Origin: Sphingorhabdus sp. Alg231-15
Lineage (GTDB): Bacteria > Pseudomonadota > Alphaproteobacteria > Sphingomonadales > Sphingomonadaceae
NCBI RefSeq assembly: GCF_900149705.1
Contig: NZ_LT703001.1
Coordinates: 1,736,001-1,800,000, forward strand
Reading direction: 5' to 3'
Length of the DNA: 64,000 bases
Shown: piece after piece, positions 43,917-53,399 of the stretch
Layout: the number at the start of each line of letters is the position of its first letter
Position numbering within the stretch: the first letter of the stretch is position 1
Notes under the pieces: generated by a model
Databases searched by the model: none
What the model was told of the DNA's origin: nothing
The model's input: the letters and a program-made list of their open reading frames with translations, nothing else
Made by a program: the position numbers and the translations under genes

Positions 43917-44756
43917 ATGAAAATAGACAATGAATCCGTGGCTTTCATCACGGGCGGGGCTGGCGGCATCGGTTTTGCCATTGCGGAAACTCTCGGTTCA
44001 CGTGGTGCGAAAATAATGCTGGCCGATCTTGATCAATCCAAGCTCGACGAGGCTGCTGCAATGCTATCAGCCAAGGGCGTCCAAGTCGGTACGGTTGTAT
44101 GCGATGTTGCCGATGAACAGCAAATGCGTGCCGCCGCCGCTGCAACTATCGACCAGTTCGGCAAAGTCCATATTGTTGTAAATAATGCAGGCGTTGCGTT
44201 GGGCGGCGTACCGGGTGAAATTGCGATGAAGGACTGGCGCTGGATCGTCGACATTAATCTGATCGGTGTCGCCCATGGTGTAGAGATATTCACGCCGCTG
44301 ATTCAAAGCCATGGCGAAGGCGGCTATTTCATCAACACCGCGTCGATGGCCGGCCATGGCGCTGGGCCCGGAATGGGACCTTATCACGCCACTAAATTCG
44401 CGGTCGTCGGATATTCCGAAGCCTTGAAACTGGAGCTGGCGCCCAGCAATATCGGCGTCAGCGTCCTGTGTCCGGCATGGGTGAAAACCAACATTCACCG
44501 CAGTGCCCTGGACAAGCCCACAGGCGGAAGTGATGAGAGCGACCCGCAATTTCAGGCCATGGCCACTGTGATTGATGGCGGGCTTGATCCAGCCGACGTC
44601 GCAGAATGGACAGCGCAATGTGTCGAGGCAGATCGGCTATACATCTTCACCCATCCTGAATTTGCAGGCGCGATTGATCAGCGCTATGCAATGATCAAGG
44701 CAGACTATGATGCTTGCGCGGATTTTCCGGCGTTTCAGAAGAAGGCCGAAGGCTAA
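43917..44756 (+). CDS. SDR family NAD(P)-dependent oxidoreductase
   Basis: 279 residues of a classical short-chain dehydrogenase: GGAGGIGFAIA (cofactor glycine motif), NNAGVALGG, the catalytic Ser in INTASMAGHG and Tyr/Lys in YHATK. The GAGVALGG and C-terminal LIQSHGEGG parts suggest a long-known SDR subgroup, but no substrate can be named. Start ATG 43917 has GAGGAAAA upstream. It ends at a strong bidirectional terminator shared with the PEP-CTERM gene. Confidence 0.88.
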   Translation: MKIDNESVAFITGGAGGIGFAIAETLGSRGAKIMLADLDQSKLDEAAAMLSAKGVQVGTVVCDVADEQQMRAAAAATIDQFGKVHIVVNNAGVALGGVPGEIAMKDWRWIVDINLIGVAHGVEIFTPLIQSHGEGGYFINTASMAGHGAGPGMGPYHATKFAVVGYSEALKLELAPSNIGVSVLCPAWVKTNIHRSALDKPTGGSDESDPQFQAMATVIDGGLDPADVAEWTAQCVEADRLYIFTHPEFAGAIDQRYAMIKADYDACADFPAFQKKAEG

Positions 44757-44793
44757 GACAAACTGGCGGGACCGTGCAACATAGCACAATCAA

Positions 44794-44828
44794 AAAAGGG
44801 CTTCCCGTTGGTGCCGGGAAGCCCTTTT
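44794..44828. terminator. Bidirectional Rho-independent terminator
   Basis: AAAAGGGCTTCCCG pairs perfectly with CGGGAAGCCCTTTT (14 bp, loop TTGGTGC). A-run on one side and T-run on the other make it work for the SDR gene (+) and the PEP-CTERM gene (-). Confidence 0.88.
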
Positions 44829-44870
44829 CAATTTCAACCTTATGATCCGGTTATGTCCGGTCACAGACCC

Positions 44871-45584
44871 TTAGGCTAGCGCCGGTTTAGCCGCCGTAGC
44901 CTTGCGGTTACGACGCATCGCGCCACCGACCAGGCCGAAGCCAAAGATCATCATCGCCCATGTCGCTGGCTCGGGAACTGGCGAACCGATTTCAAGCACA
45001 ACATTGTCAAGCAACGGACCAACATTATCGGCACTGTTGGATCCAAATCTGAAATTCAATGATCCAGCTTCTCCAGCGGTGAAGAAAATCGACCGGGTAA
45101 AGAACGGCGCATCAAAAGCGATACCCGAAGAAGTAGTGATGTTGGAGGTATTTGTCGACGGGATCACAATCTGATCAGTGCCACTAAAGTTGATACCATA
45201 ATCATCGACCATGATAGATGAGCCATAGTCAAATCCGACGAAAAAACCGTCAGATCCAGATCGCCGCTGACTGCCGCCCATATCGAAGGAAAGCCGTACA
45301 AAATCACCCGCATTGAATGCGAAACTGTTAATGCTGGTCAGTTCTCCCGGTCCAGGTGAACCGTCGAGATCAACACAAGATCCGGAACAAGCAATTCCAA
45401 AGTCGCCATCCTTAACAACATCGGTTGCGCCGCCACCGGTCGAATTGAAATTAGCATAGCCAGTATAGTTCAGGGCTGAATTTCCGCCATTTTCACCGTC
45501 AAAATTATCTGAAAAGACCACGCCAGCATGCGCCGGTGCGATGGTTGCTGCCGACAAGGTCAGCGCTGCTAATAATTTTCTCAT
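44871..45584 (-). CDS. Exported PEPxxWA-CTERM protein
   Basis: 237 residues with a signal peptide (MRKLLAALTLSAATIAPAHA) and a C-terminal sorting signal: PEPATWAMMIFGFGLVGGAMRRNRK, i.e. the PEP motif, a hydrophobic helix and a basic end. The middle part is a beta-rich domain with Ser/Asn/Gly-rich strands; no further family recognised. Such proteins are processed by exosortase/archaeosortase-like systems and associated with exopolysaccharide. No exosortase gene is in the window. Start ATG 45584 is after AGGGGTA. Confidence 0.85.
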   Translation of the reverse strand: MRKLLAALTLSAATIAPAHAGVVFSDNFDGENGGNSALNYTGYANFNSTGGGATDVVKDGDFGIACSGSCVDLDGSPGPGELTSINSFAFNAGDFVRLSFDMGGSQRRSGSDGFFVGFDYGSSIMVDDYGINFSGTDQIVIPSTNTSNITTSSGIAFDAPFFTRSIFFTAGEAGSLNFRFGSNSADNVGPLLDNVVLEIGSPVPEPATWAMMIFGFGLVGGAMRRNRKATAAKPALA

Positions 45585-45803
45585 AATACCCCTTATCGTC
45601 AGCATGACTGACGCTAAATCGTTCAAATATAACGATATCGAATCGCTCGCGACCCCTCACGACCGTTCGTTGTCTAACAATTGGCCGGAAAACCACTGAA
45701 AAGTCAAATTTTTGGCAAGGATTTGTTAACCTTTTACATTCTTGTTTCAGAATAGGACGCGACCGCGCAAGGTTAATCACATTATTCCAGCGACCTTAAT
45801 CCC

Positions 45804-48077
45804 TTAGTCAAATTTCCCGCTCTTCGGAAAGCCCGTCGGCGGCAGTCTTCCCGCCGCTCCACGCGCAACCCGCCACATGGTCAAATCATGCTCCGTACGG
45901 GTCCGACCGGAGTCGCCGCCCATTGCCCAACTCAGGCCTTCTTCCAGCTTGAACACCGTCGCGTCCGATAGGCCGCCATCCTTGTAGCGTTGCAGCATAA
46001 CGCCCTGCCCTTTGGCCATTTCCGGCATTTCGGAAAGTGCGAAGACAACCAGCTTGCGATTCTCACCAATGGCGGCGACATGGTCCGCCTCTTCCGTGAC
46101 CGGTCGCACGACGAGCAATTTCGCATCGCCTTTCAGGTTCACGACCTGGCGACCTTTTTTGGTCTCGGCCACGACTTCTGAAATATTGGTGACAAAGCCC
46201 CGGCCCCAAGTTGAAGCGATGAGCAATTTTGCCTTCATGTCGGCAACCATCATTGCAATCGGCTCGGCCCCGGCTTCAAGATCAACCATGGACCCCACCG
46301 GTTCACCAAACCCACGCGCACCGGGCAGCTTGTCTGCTCCCAATGTATAAAAGCGCCCATTGTTACAGCACATGAGCAGCTTGTCCGTTGTCTGTGCGTG
46401 GAATGCGAATTTGGGGCCGTCACCTTCCTTGAATTTGAAGGCTTCCGGTTTGGACAGATCGGCATGCCCCTTCATCGCCTTAATCCAGCCACGCTGCGAC
46501 ATGATCACGGTCACCGGCTCTTTCTCGATAAACGCTTCAAGCGAAATTTCGCGCGCAGGGGCCGCTTCTTCGAGCATCGTGCGGCGGGCACCTAGCTCCG
46601 TGTCTTCGGCATAGAGCTTTCGCATCGCTGCAAGGTCTTTTTTCAGCCTTGTCTTCTGCCGCGCCGGGCTGTCGATCAGTTTCGCAAGCCCCTCGCGTTC
46701 TTCGAGCAGCTTGTCTCGCTCGGTCCGTAGCTCCATTTCTTCGAGCTTGCGCAAGCTCCGCAGCCGCATGTTGAGAATCGCCTCTGCCTGACGATCGGTA
46801 AGCTTGAACTCCTCCATCAGCATCGGTTTGGGTTCGTCATTATTGCGGATAATCTCGATCACACGGTCGAGATTGAGATAGGCGATTATATAGCCTTCGA
46901 GCAGCTCAAGCCGCGCATCAATCTTGTCCATGCGGTGCCGCGAACGGCGCACCAGTACTTCGATCTGATGGACAATCCAATGTTGCAGAACTTCGGTAAT
47001 ACCCATGACTTTGGGCGTGCGGTCCTTATCGAGCACATTCATGTTGAGCGAAAAACGGTTTTCCAGATCGCTCATCCGGAACAAGGCGTTCATCAGATCA
47101 TCGGGGTCCACCGCGCGGCTTTTGGGTTCCAAAACAATGCGAACTTCTTCATCTGACTCGTCACGAATATCGGCAAGGATAGGAAGCTTCTTGTCCGCTA
47201 TTATCTGGGCAATCTGCTCGATCAACTTGCCCTTTTGCACCTGGTAGGGAATTTCAGTGACGACAATCTGCCACGCACCGCGGCCTTCGGCGTCTTCCTT
47301 TTCCCACTTCGCCCGTACACGCATCGCTCCGCGTCCGCTTTCATAGGCAGCATCGATAACCGATTTCGGGTCAACGAGTGTGCCGCCGGTGGCGAGATCA
47401 GGCCCTTTGATAATTGCCATGATCTCGGCATGTTCGGCCTTGGGGCTATCGATCAGCAAGGTCGCGGCGTCGATAATCTCGGCAACATTATGCGACGGGA
47501 TGCTGGTCGCCATGCCCACGGCAATACCGCTGGCACCATTGGCGAGCAGGTTGGGGAATAGGCCCGGCATGATTTCCGGCTCTTCATCTTCGCCATTATA
47601 GGTGGGTTTGAAATCAACAGTGCCTTCATCGAGCCCGTGCATCAGTTCAATCGCCGTTCGGGTCAGGCGTGCTTCGGTATACCGATAGGCCGCTGCATTA
47701 TCGCCATCGATATTGCCGAAATTCCCCTGTCCGTCGACAAGCGGATAACGCATCGCAAAACTCTGCGCGAGACGGACCATCGCGTCATAGACAGACTGGT
47801 CACCATGCGGGTGATATTTACCGATAACATCGCCGACAACGCGAGCACATTTCTTATAGCCTTGTGCTGGGTCGAGTTTCAGCAGTCGCATTGCCCATAA
47901 GAGCCGCCGGTGCACAGGCTTAAGGCCGTCACGCAGATCAGGAAGCGATCGTGCGGTAATGGTCGACATCGCATAAATCAGGTAACGCTCGGACAGCGCC
48001 GCATCAAAGGGCGCGTCCACTATGGCATCAAATTCATCTTCGGGTTCAGCGCCAGGCGCATCGGTTACATCACTCAT
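45804..48077 (-). CDS. parC: DNA topoisomerase IV subunit A
   Basis: 757 residues. The catalytic tyrosine is in AAYRYTEARLT; SLPDLRDGLKPVHRRLLWAM and GKYHPHGDQSVYDAMVRLAQ are the GyrA/ParC winged-helix motifs. In the quinolone region (E. coli ParC S80, E84) the matching positions are Gln and Asp. The C-terminal beta-pinwheel is present but short, supporting ParC over GyrA. It decatenates daughter chromosomes. ATG 48077 is chosen over the TTG at 48083. Confidence 0.93.
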   Translation of the reverse strand: MSDVTDAPGAEPEDEFDAIVDAPFDAALSERYLIYAMSTITARSLPDLRDGLKPVHRRLLWAMRLLKLDPAQGYKKCARVVGDVIGKYHPHGDQSVYDAMVRLAQSFAMRYPLVDGQGNFGNIDGDNAAAYRYTEARLTRTAIELMHGLDEGTVDFKPTYNGEDEEPEIMPGLFPNLLANGASGIAVGMATSIPSHNVAEIIDAATLLIDSPKAEHAEIMAIIKGPDLATGGTLVDPKSVIDAAYESGRGAMRVRAKWEKEDAEGRGAWQIVVTEIPYQVQKGKLIEQIAQIIADKKLPILADIRDESDEEVRIVLEPKSRAVDPDDLMNALFRMSDLENRFSLNMNVLDKDRTPKVMGITEVLQHWIVHQIEVLVRRSRHRMDKIDARLELLEGYIIAYLNLDRVIEIIRNNDEPKPMLMEEFKLTDRQAEAILNMRLRSLRKLEEMELRTERDKLLEEREGLAKLIDSPARQKTRLKKDLAAMRKLYAEDTELGARRTMLEEAAPAREISLEAFIEKEPVTVIMSQRGWIKAMKGHADLSKPEAFKFKEGDGPKFAFHAQTTDKLLMCCNNGRFYTLGADKLPGARGFGEPVGSMVDLEAGAEPIAMMVADMKAKLLIASTWGRGFVTNISEVVAETKKGRQVVNLKGDAKLLVVRPVTEEADHVAAIGENRKLVVFALSEMPEMAKGQGVMLQRYKDGGLSDATVFKLEEGLSWAMGGDSGRTRTEHDLTMWRVARGAAGRLPPTGFPKSGKFD

Positions 48078-48158
48078 GGACAACGCGATAGCAGGGTCGA
48101 TTCACCCTGTGTAGTGGGAAAGTGGTGCTAGCTATTCCTCTCTCCTCAAGTAAGGGAA

Positions 48159-48623
48159 TTAGGTGCCGAGCCACGCTTTTGGCAAATCCACACCTTCGCG
48201 CTCATTGTCCCAGATCATCGCCATGATCCACCATCTTCCATTTGGACGCCCGGCACTATTGGTGCCATCATTCCACAAATGCACCATATTTACTCCGCGA
48301 AACTGGATTTCTGGATGATCCGGTGTCTCTCGCGCTTCATAGCTCGAATAGACATGAGCAATCTGCCCGAACAGATCCGTCTTGCGACCAATTTCTATCT
48401 CGTAGAAGGACTGTCCTGCGAGCAGCGGAATAGTGGCCTCAACAAACTCGTCATAAGTGAAGGAAAAAATCGCCGGCTCGCCGTCCACAATACGCGTGCG
48501 ATTGATCAGCGCTTTGGGATGATAAATCTCGCGATCGCGTGTCCAGTCTTGCCCACCCGGCGGACCGGATATGCAATCATAAAGTGTTTTCATCACTTCA
48601 TCTATCGTAGCATATTTGGTCAC
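48159..48623 (-). CDS. NTF2-like/SnoaL-like small protein of unknown function
   Basis: 154 residues. A cone-shaped alpha+beta fold is suggested by MKTLYDCISGPPGGQDWTRDREIYHPKALI (helix then strand), SFTYDEFVEATIPLL, and the alternating C-terminal strands IAHVYSSYEAR, GVNMVHLWNDG, RWWIMAMIWDNE. It resembles SnoaL/DUF4440-type proteins. Catalytic residues are not identifiable. About 80 bp upstream of parC on the same strand. Confidence 0.7.
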   Translation of the reverse strand: MTKYATIDEVMKTLYDCISGPPGGQDWTRDREIYHPKALINRTRIVDGEPAIFSFTYDEFVEATIPLLAGQSFYEIEIGRKTDLFGQIAHVYSSYEARETPDHPEIQFRGVNMVHLWNDGTNSAGRPNGRWWIMAMIWDNEREGVDLPKAWLGT

Positions 48624-48726
48624 AACCTGCTCTTTCCAGCGCTTCTGCGCTTAAAATAAACACTTTTCCATTGATTATGTTCATAGTATCACCTGATCCC
48701 TGCGCCCCTCACATTGGAGAAGATAT

Positions 48727-49653
48727 ATGCGAATGCGCAAGACCCTATTCACAACCATCGCTATTTTGAGTCTGGCCGCATGCAGTGGCGTGGATCAGAC
48801 AGCCTCTGAATTTGATCTCGCTGAATCAGAGGCCGCCGGATCAGATGCTGGAATCGCCCGCGAAGCCGCAATGGCGTCAATGACTTCCCCCAAAGAACAA
48901 GACACTGGCGAAATTCCCGTCAGCCGACCACAGATCGCTTATAGCTATGATTATGGCTTCCGGCTTCCGTCATCTGAAATTCCAACAGCTCAGCAAAAGC
49001 ATATTGGTTTGTGCAATCAGCTTGCCGACAATGGCTGCAGAGTCCTCAACATGTCCAATAGTGGCGGTGAAGCGGAATATGCCAACGGCCGACTACATCT
49101 CGAAGTAGCTGCCCCGAAAGCGCGTGCGTTTGGCGAACAACTGGCTGCGGCGATTGATGAGAGTGGCGGTAGCCAAATCGCAGCTTCGATCACTGGTGAA
49201 GACCTGTCCAAGAAAATCGTCGATACAGAAGCCCGGTTACGGAGCCGCGAGCTGTTGTCGGAACGCCTCACCGAATTGCTGCGGACCCGCAAGGGGACCG
49301 TGGCAGAACTTGTTGAGGCGGAACGCGCCGTCACTGACGTGAACGAAGAAATTGATCGAGCACGCAGCTGGCTGAAAGAAATGCGTGGGCGCGTGGCCTA
49401 TAGCACAGTCATTATCAACTATCAGTCCAGCGCGCCAGGGTCAGGCGGCTTCTCTCAACCGATACGTGAGGCCTTTGGCGACATTGCCGCTACCCTAGGA
49501 TATTCAGTTGCTGCTCTGGTTACCTTAGTCGCCATAGTCTTCCCCTGGATATTGCTGCTCGCGCTCGTCATCTATCTCCGACGGCGGTTTAAAGCCACGG
49601 ACCGCACTTTTTGGGGTCGCGCAATTGAACCATCCGCAGCCGAAGAGGATTGA
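48727..49653 (+). CDS. DUF4349 domain-containing lipoprotein
   Basis: 308 residues. A lipobox LAAC follows the signal peptide (MRMRKTLFTTIAILSLAAC). The DUF4349 domain includes ISYDYGFRLPSSEIPTAQQKHI, a paired coiled coil (VDTEARLRSRELLSERLTELLRTRKGTVAELVEAERAVTDVNEEIDRARSWLKEM), then STVIINYQS and a C-terminal membrane helix (LVTLVAIVFPWILLLALVIYL). The protein would be anchored to both the outer or inner membrane lipid and the inner membrane, or simply be an inner-membrane lipoprotein. Function unknown. Confidence 0.85.
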   Translation: MRMRKTLFTTIAILSLAACSGVDQTASEFDLAESEAAGSDAGIAREAAMASMTSPKEQDTGEIPVSRPQIAYSYDYGFRLPSSEIPTAQQKHIGLCNQLADNGCRVLNMSNSGGEAEYANGRLHLEVAAPKARAFGEQLAAAIDESGGSQIAASITGEDLSKKIVDTEARLRSRELLSERLTELLRTRKGTVAELVEAERAVTDVNEEIDRARSWLKEMRGRVAYSTVIINYQSSAPGSGGFSQPIREAFGDIAATLGYSVAALVTLVAIVFPWILLLALVIYLRRRFKATDRTFWGRAIEPSAAEED

Positions 49654-49693
49654 TTGCACGACCATCTGCTTTGGCTTATAGAAAGAAATCGTT

Positions 49694-49745
49694 GCCCCGA
49701 TTTGTCCGAGTCCGCTTGATTCGCGCAATCGGGGCTTGGTTTTTG
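49694..49745 (+). terminator. Likely terminator after the DUF4349 gene
   Basis: GCCCCGATT (49694-49702) pairs with AATCGGGGC (49727-49735), nine bp around a 24-base loop, followed by TTGGTTTTTG. It lies 40 bp after the stop and 30 bp before purC. The long loop lowers the certainty; it could also shape the purC leader. Confidence 0.5.
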
Positions 49746-49774
49746 ATGCTTCTTCCTGTGAGTAGGAATCCATT

Positions 49775-50554
49775 ATGTCCCGTCGTCGCCAAATTTATGA
49801 AGGCAAGGCCAAAATCCTTTATGAAGGACCGGAGCCCGGTACGATCATCCAATATTTCAAGGACGATGCAACCGCATTTAATGCCGAGAAAAAGGGAACG
49901 ATCAACGGCAAGGGCGTGATTAACAACCGAGTCAGTGAACATATTTTTACGCTTCTCGGCCATATCGGTATTCCCAGCCATTTCATTCGCCGCCTGAATA
50001 TGCGGGAGCAACTTGTGAAACAGGTCGAAATTGTCCCGATTGAAGTTATCGTCCGCAATGTCGCTGCCGGTTCCCTGAGCAAGCGTCTCGGCATCGAAGA
50101 AGGTACCCCTTTGCCGCACACACTTCTGGAATATTGCTACAAGGACGATGCGCTGGGCGATCCGCTTGTTGCTGAAGAACATATTGCCTGTTTTGGCTGG
50201 GCGACACAGGAAGAAATGCAGGATATTTCAGCCATGGCGATCCGCATTAACGACTTCATGGCCGGTATGTTCGCTGGAATCGGGATAAAACTGGTCGATT
50301 TCAAGCTTGAATTTGGCCGGCTATTTGACGGTGATTTTTCGCGGATAATCCTGGCAGACGAAATCAGTCCAGACGGATGCCGCCTTTGGGACATCGACAC
50401 CAATGAAAAGCTCGACAAGGACCGTTTCCGCCGCGATCTTGGCGGTGAAGCCGAGGCATATCAAGAAGTTGCCCGGCGCATGGGCCTATTCCCGGAAGGC
50501 GGCCTCTCCGAAGTGCTCGATCTGGATAGTGAACGGAAAAAGCGCGGAAAGTAA
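49775..50554 (+). CDS. purC: Phosphoribosylaminoimidazole-succinocarboxamide synthase
   Basis: 259 residues. SAICAR synthetase makes SAICAR from CAIR, aspartate and ATP in purine synthesis. Family markers are [61 protein letters not shown] and [14 protein letters not shown]. In related genomes purC, purS and purQ are usually contiguous; here a Slam/surface-lipoprotein pair lies between purC and purS. Confidence 0.95.
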   Translation: MSRRRQIYEGKAKILYEGPEPGTIIQYFKDDATAFNAEKKGTINGKGVINNRVSEHIFTLLGHIGIPSHFIRRLNMREQLVKQVEIVPIEVIVRNVAAGSLSKRLGIEEGTPLPHTLLEYCYKDDALGDPLVAEEHIACFGWATQEEMQDISAMAIRINDFMAGMFAGIGIKLVDFKLEFGRLFDGDFSRIILADEISPDGCRLWDIDTNEKLDKDRFRRDLGGEAEAYQEVARRMGLFPEGGLSEVLDLDSERKKRGK

Positions 50555-50639
50555 CCATAGTTTTTCGGCTTATTGTTAGGTGATCCGATGCATTTAGCTC
50601 CTCAGGGGGCGTGCAATTGACCCAAAATAGCGACGATGG

Positions 50640-50658
50640 TTTACGCGAATTTAACCAT
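50640..50658 (+). promoter_or_regulatory. CtrA-like site upstream of the surface lipoprotein gene
   Basis: TTTA-N7-TTAACCAT resembles the CtrA box TTAA-N7-TTAA(C), with one mismatch in the left half and an exact TTAACCAT half-site. It lies about 50-70 bp upstream of the lipoprotein ATG. Weak without genome-wide comparison. Confidence 0.3.
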
Positions 50659-50708
50659 TAGACTGATAGCACCGCCCTCATGTGGAACTCATGTGAGGAA
50701 TTTTTCCG

Positions 50709-51950
50709 ATGCGCCTTTTGATTTTGTTAGCCAGTACAACAATGCTTGCCGCATGCGGCGGAGCAGGGCCCCAATCTGCAGGTAGTGCTGCACCAACCGG
50801 ATCAGGTGGCGCCGGCGGCGGCGATGGCAGCGGCGAAACCCATACATTTGTTAATCCTACGGAACCCAAAACCTACACGGCGGTCGGCAGTACGCATAGC
50901 TACCAGTACCAGGTTGTCGACGCTGGCACACCCGGCGCTGGGCAAGGCGCTCAATTGTATCAGGGCGATGCAAAGACTGTTCGCAATTCAAATCTCACCA
51001 TTGAATATAGCCCGCGCGATGCGATTTTTAATGTGAGTTTTAGCAACGGTCTGGCCGGAACAACCGGTGCCAGCCGCTTTCAGGATCCTATCCACCGCAC
51101 AGACTTTGGCGGTGCAATCGAACCACAATTTGGTACACCTAATCTGGAGTCCGCTGCTTTCGGCCTGCAAGAGATTAACTATCTCGAATCCGGCTCGGCG
51201 AATAATATCGTACGGCGGCCAGGTGGCGAGTTTATTTTCGATCTCATCAATCCAGGTGAAGCCGGTAGCTATGACATCACCACTTTCTTCTACCAAACGC
51301 CGGGAACCGAAACGCAATATGTGACCTTCGCTGGCTATTTGCGCAACACCGCAGGTTTGGTTCAGTCTGATATTGACAATCCGGATGGCACGACCTCCAC
51401 CATATTGACGCAGTCCAATACGTTCGAACGCGGTGCCTTGGCTTATGGCGAACTTACGCCAAATGACCAAGTCCCAACCAGCGGCACCGGAACCTTTACC
51501 GGAGCCATGCTCGCATCGATGGTTTTCAATGACAGCCCTGATGCAACCGGTAACCTTGATACATATTTTCAATGGATTGCGGGCAACGCGACCACCAATG
51601 TCGATTTCGGTGCAAACACCTTTGCATTGTCGTTGGACGGCACGGTCGGCGCGCCTTTGTTTGATGGCACGAGCCGACAGTTGAGCGTATTTGAGAATGC
51701 GCAGTTCCGCGCTAACGGGGCAGGTCAGATCGACCTGGTCGCAGCGGGTGGTTTTCTTGGCCAGTTCAGCGAGGCCTGGTTCGTCAATCCTGGCGGTGCT
51801 CGCCTGGACCTGAATATCGCCGGATCCAGCATCGATGGCTCATTCTACGGACCTAATGGTGAAGAACTGGGTGCCGGCTATCGCATTGTCGGTGGTACTC
51901 CGGATGAACGGATCGATATTTTGGGAACCTTTGTCGGCCGAGGAAACTAG
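50709..51950 (+). CDS. TbpB-like surface lipoprotein (probable Slam substrate)
   Basis: 413 residues. A lipobox LAAC ends the signal peptide (MRLLILLASTTMLAAC), followed by a Gly/Ser/Pro-rich flexible linker and beta-rich domains. The C-terminal FYGPNGEELGAGYRI matches the transferrin-binding-protein-B-like barrel signature (G-x-F-Y-G-P-x-x-x-E-x-G). Slam-dependent surface lipoproteins carry such domains and bind host or environmental iron/haem carriers. The partner Slam gene starts nine bases downstream. No Fur box is evident upstream; the ligand is unknown. Confidence 0.8.
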   Translation: MRLLILLASTTMLAACGGAGPQSAGSAAPTGSGGAGGGDGSGETHTFVNPTEPKTYTAVGSTHSYQYQVVDAGTPGAGQGAQLYQGDAKTVRNSNLTIEYSPRDAIFNVSFSNGLAGTTGASRFQDPIHRTDFGGAIEPQFGTPNLESAAFGLQEINYLESGSANNIVRRPGGEFIFDLINPGEAGSYDITTFFYQTPGTETQYVTFAGYLRNTAGLVQSDIDNPDGTTSTILTQSNTFERGALAYGELTPNDQVPTSGTGTFTGAMLASMVFNDSPDATGNLDTYFQWIAGNATTNVDFGANTFALSLDGTVGAPLFDGTSRQLSVFENAQFRANGAGQIDLVAAGGFLGQFSEAWFVNPGGARLDLNIAGSSIDGSFYGPNGEELGAGYRIVGGTPDERIDILGTFVGRGN

Positions 51951-51959
51951 GAGCCGGAC

Positions 51960-53399
51960 ATGAAATTGCCGGTCACTGCCGCAAAAATTCTGCTTGTCGG
52001 CGGGGGAATTGCAGCTCTTTTACCGATAGCTCCAGCCGCAGCCGCAGATGACGGCGGCGAAGGAGCTGCTGAAACAGCTGCCATTTCGCCAACACCCAAA
52101 TGCAACACAGCAGGCAACTGCCAGTTTCAGATCACGCCAGCACAATTGCTGGCCAAGGCAGAAGCCTTGGTGCGAGCTAAGAAATATGACCGGGCTCTGC
52201 CTCTGGTAGAAGCTTTGGGGCAAGTCCCTGATCTGAGGATGCAGCAGCAGTTTCTTGCTGGCTATATTGCGGTTGAAACTGGGGACCTGAAAAAAGCGAT
52301 CAAGACGTTTCGATCGATCCTAGATGAAAATCCCGGTCAAACGCGGATCCGTTTGGAATTGGCACGCACCTATTTGTTAAGCGGCAAAGAAGCCAGCGCA
52401 GATTATCATTTTCGTCTCGCGCAAAATGATGAAAATCTTCCCGATGAAATTGCCCGCACCATCCGTAACACTCGCAGTATTCTGAGAGATCAACGGGTCT
52501 GGCGCTTCAGTTTTGATTTTGGTTTTGCACCCGATACAAACATCAATGGTGCCACCAATGCCGAAACCATCGATGTCAACTTTGGTGCCATTTTCCCTGT
52601 TCTCGGCGATGCACGCGGAGAACTGGAACTGGACGAGAGTGCACGGCGAAAATCCGGGATTGGACAAATTGCCGGCTTCTCTGGTGGTGTGCGGTTGAAA
52701 GCCAGCGATAAGCTCGCTTTCCTGTTCGACGCTGATAGCAAAGTGATAAACTATCAGGGCAAAGCCGCTGATGATATAGTCGGGCAAATTGCCGTCGGTC
52801 CGGAATTCAGGATCGCGCGTTATGCAAGTGTTTCTGTACAGGCAGTAGGCCAGCAACGCTGGTTTGGTGGCAGATTGGCTACCCGCGAATATGGTGCGCG
52901 CCTGGGGTTCCAGACAGCCCTAAGTCAAGGACAACGGGTTGGTATAGAACTCGATGGCCGGCGCACAGATTCGAAACTCAGCGACAGCTTCAGCGGTTGG
53001 CAGTTGGGCGCCAATGCAACCTACGAACATTTGATCGGAAAAACACTGATCGCATCCGCAAGCGTTTTTGCCCGGAGGGATCTGCTCAATTCGGACGGCT
53101 ATTCCAGCAGCAACTACGGTTTGAATCTTGGCATTGGTGGTGAATTGCCTCTAGGGCTGAACGCCGGCATCTCGGGAAGCGTCAGCCGATCTACTTTTGA
53201 CGAACCTTTGATATTCTATTCAACGGACAAGCGGAAAGACTGGCGCAGTTTTGCGCGCGCTTACATTGGCAGTCGGCAGATTAAAGTGCTCGGGTTCTCA
53301 CCATCGATTGACTATAATTATTCGCGAGTGGACAGTAACTACGACTTGTATCGTATGAATCGCCATAGGGTGAATTTCAAATTCGCGAAATTTTTCTGA
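51960..53399 (+). CDS. Surface lipoprotein assembly modifier (Slam, DUF560) outer-membrane translocon
   Basis: 479 residues, near Slam1 of Neisseria (about 490). A signal peptide is followed by an N-terminal TPR region (LAKAEALVRAKKYDRALPLVEALGQVPDLRMQQQFLAGYIAVE, then FRSILDENPGQTRIRLELARTYLLSGK) and a long C-terminal barrel (from about residue 185, FSFDFGFAPDTNINGATNAE) with many aromatic strands, ending in MNRHRVNFKFAKFF with a terminal Phe. It moves TbpB-like lipoproteins to the cell surface. AGGAG lies just upstream of the ATG. Confidence 0.83.
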   Translation: MKLPVTAAKILLVGGGIAALLPIAPAAAADDGGEGAAETAAISPTPKCNTAGNCQFQITPAQLLAKAEALVRAKKYDRALPLVEALGQVPDLRMQQQFLAGYIAVETGDLKKAIKTFRSILDENPGQTRIRLELARTYLLSGKEASADYHFRLAQNDENLPDEIARTIRNTRSILRDQRVWRFSFDFGFAPDTNINGATNAETIDVNFGAIFPVLGDARGELELDESARRKSGIGQIAGFSGGVRLKASDKLAFLFDADSKVINYQGKAADDIVGQIAVGPEFRIARYASVSVQAVGQQRWFGGRLATREYGARLGFQTALSQGQRVGIELDGRRTDSKLSDSFSGWQLGANATYEHLIGKTLIASASVFARRDLLNSDGYSSSNYGLNLGIGGELPLGLNAGISGSVSRSTFDEPLIFYSTDKRKDWRSFARAYIGSRQIKVLGFSPSIDYNYSRVDSNYDLYRMNRHRVNFKFAKFF

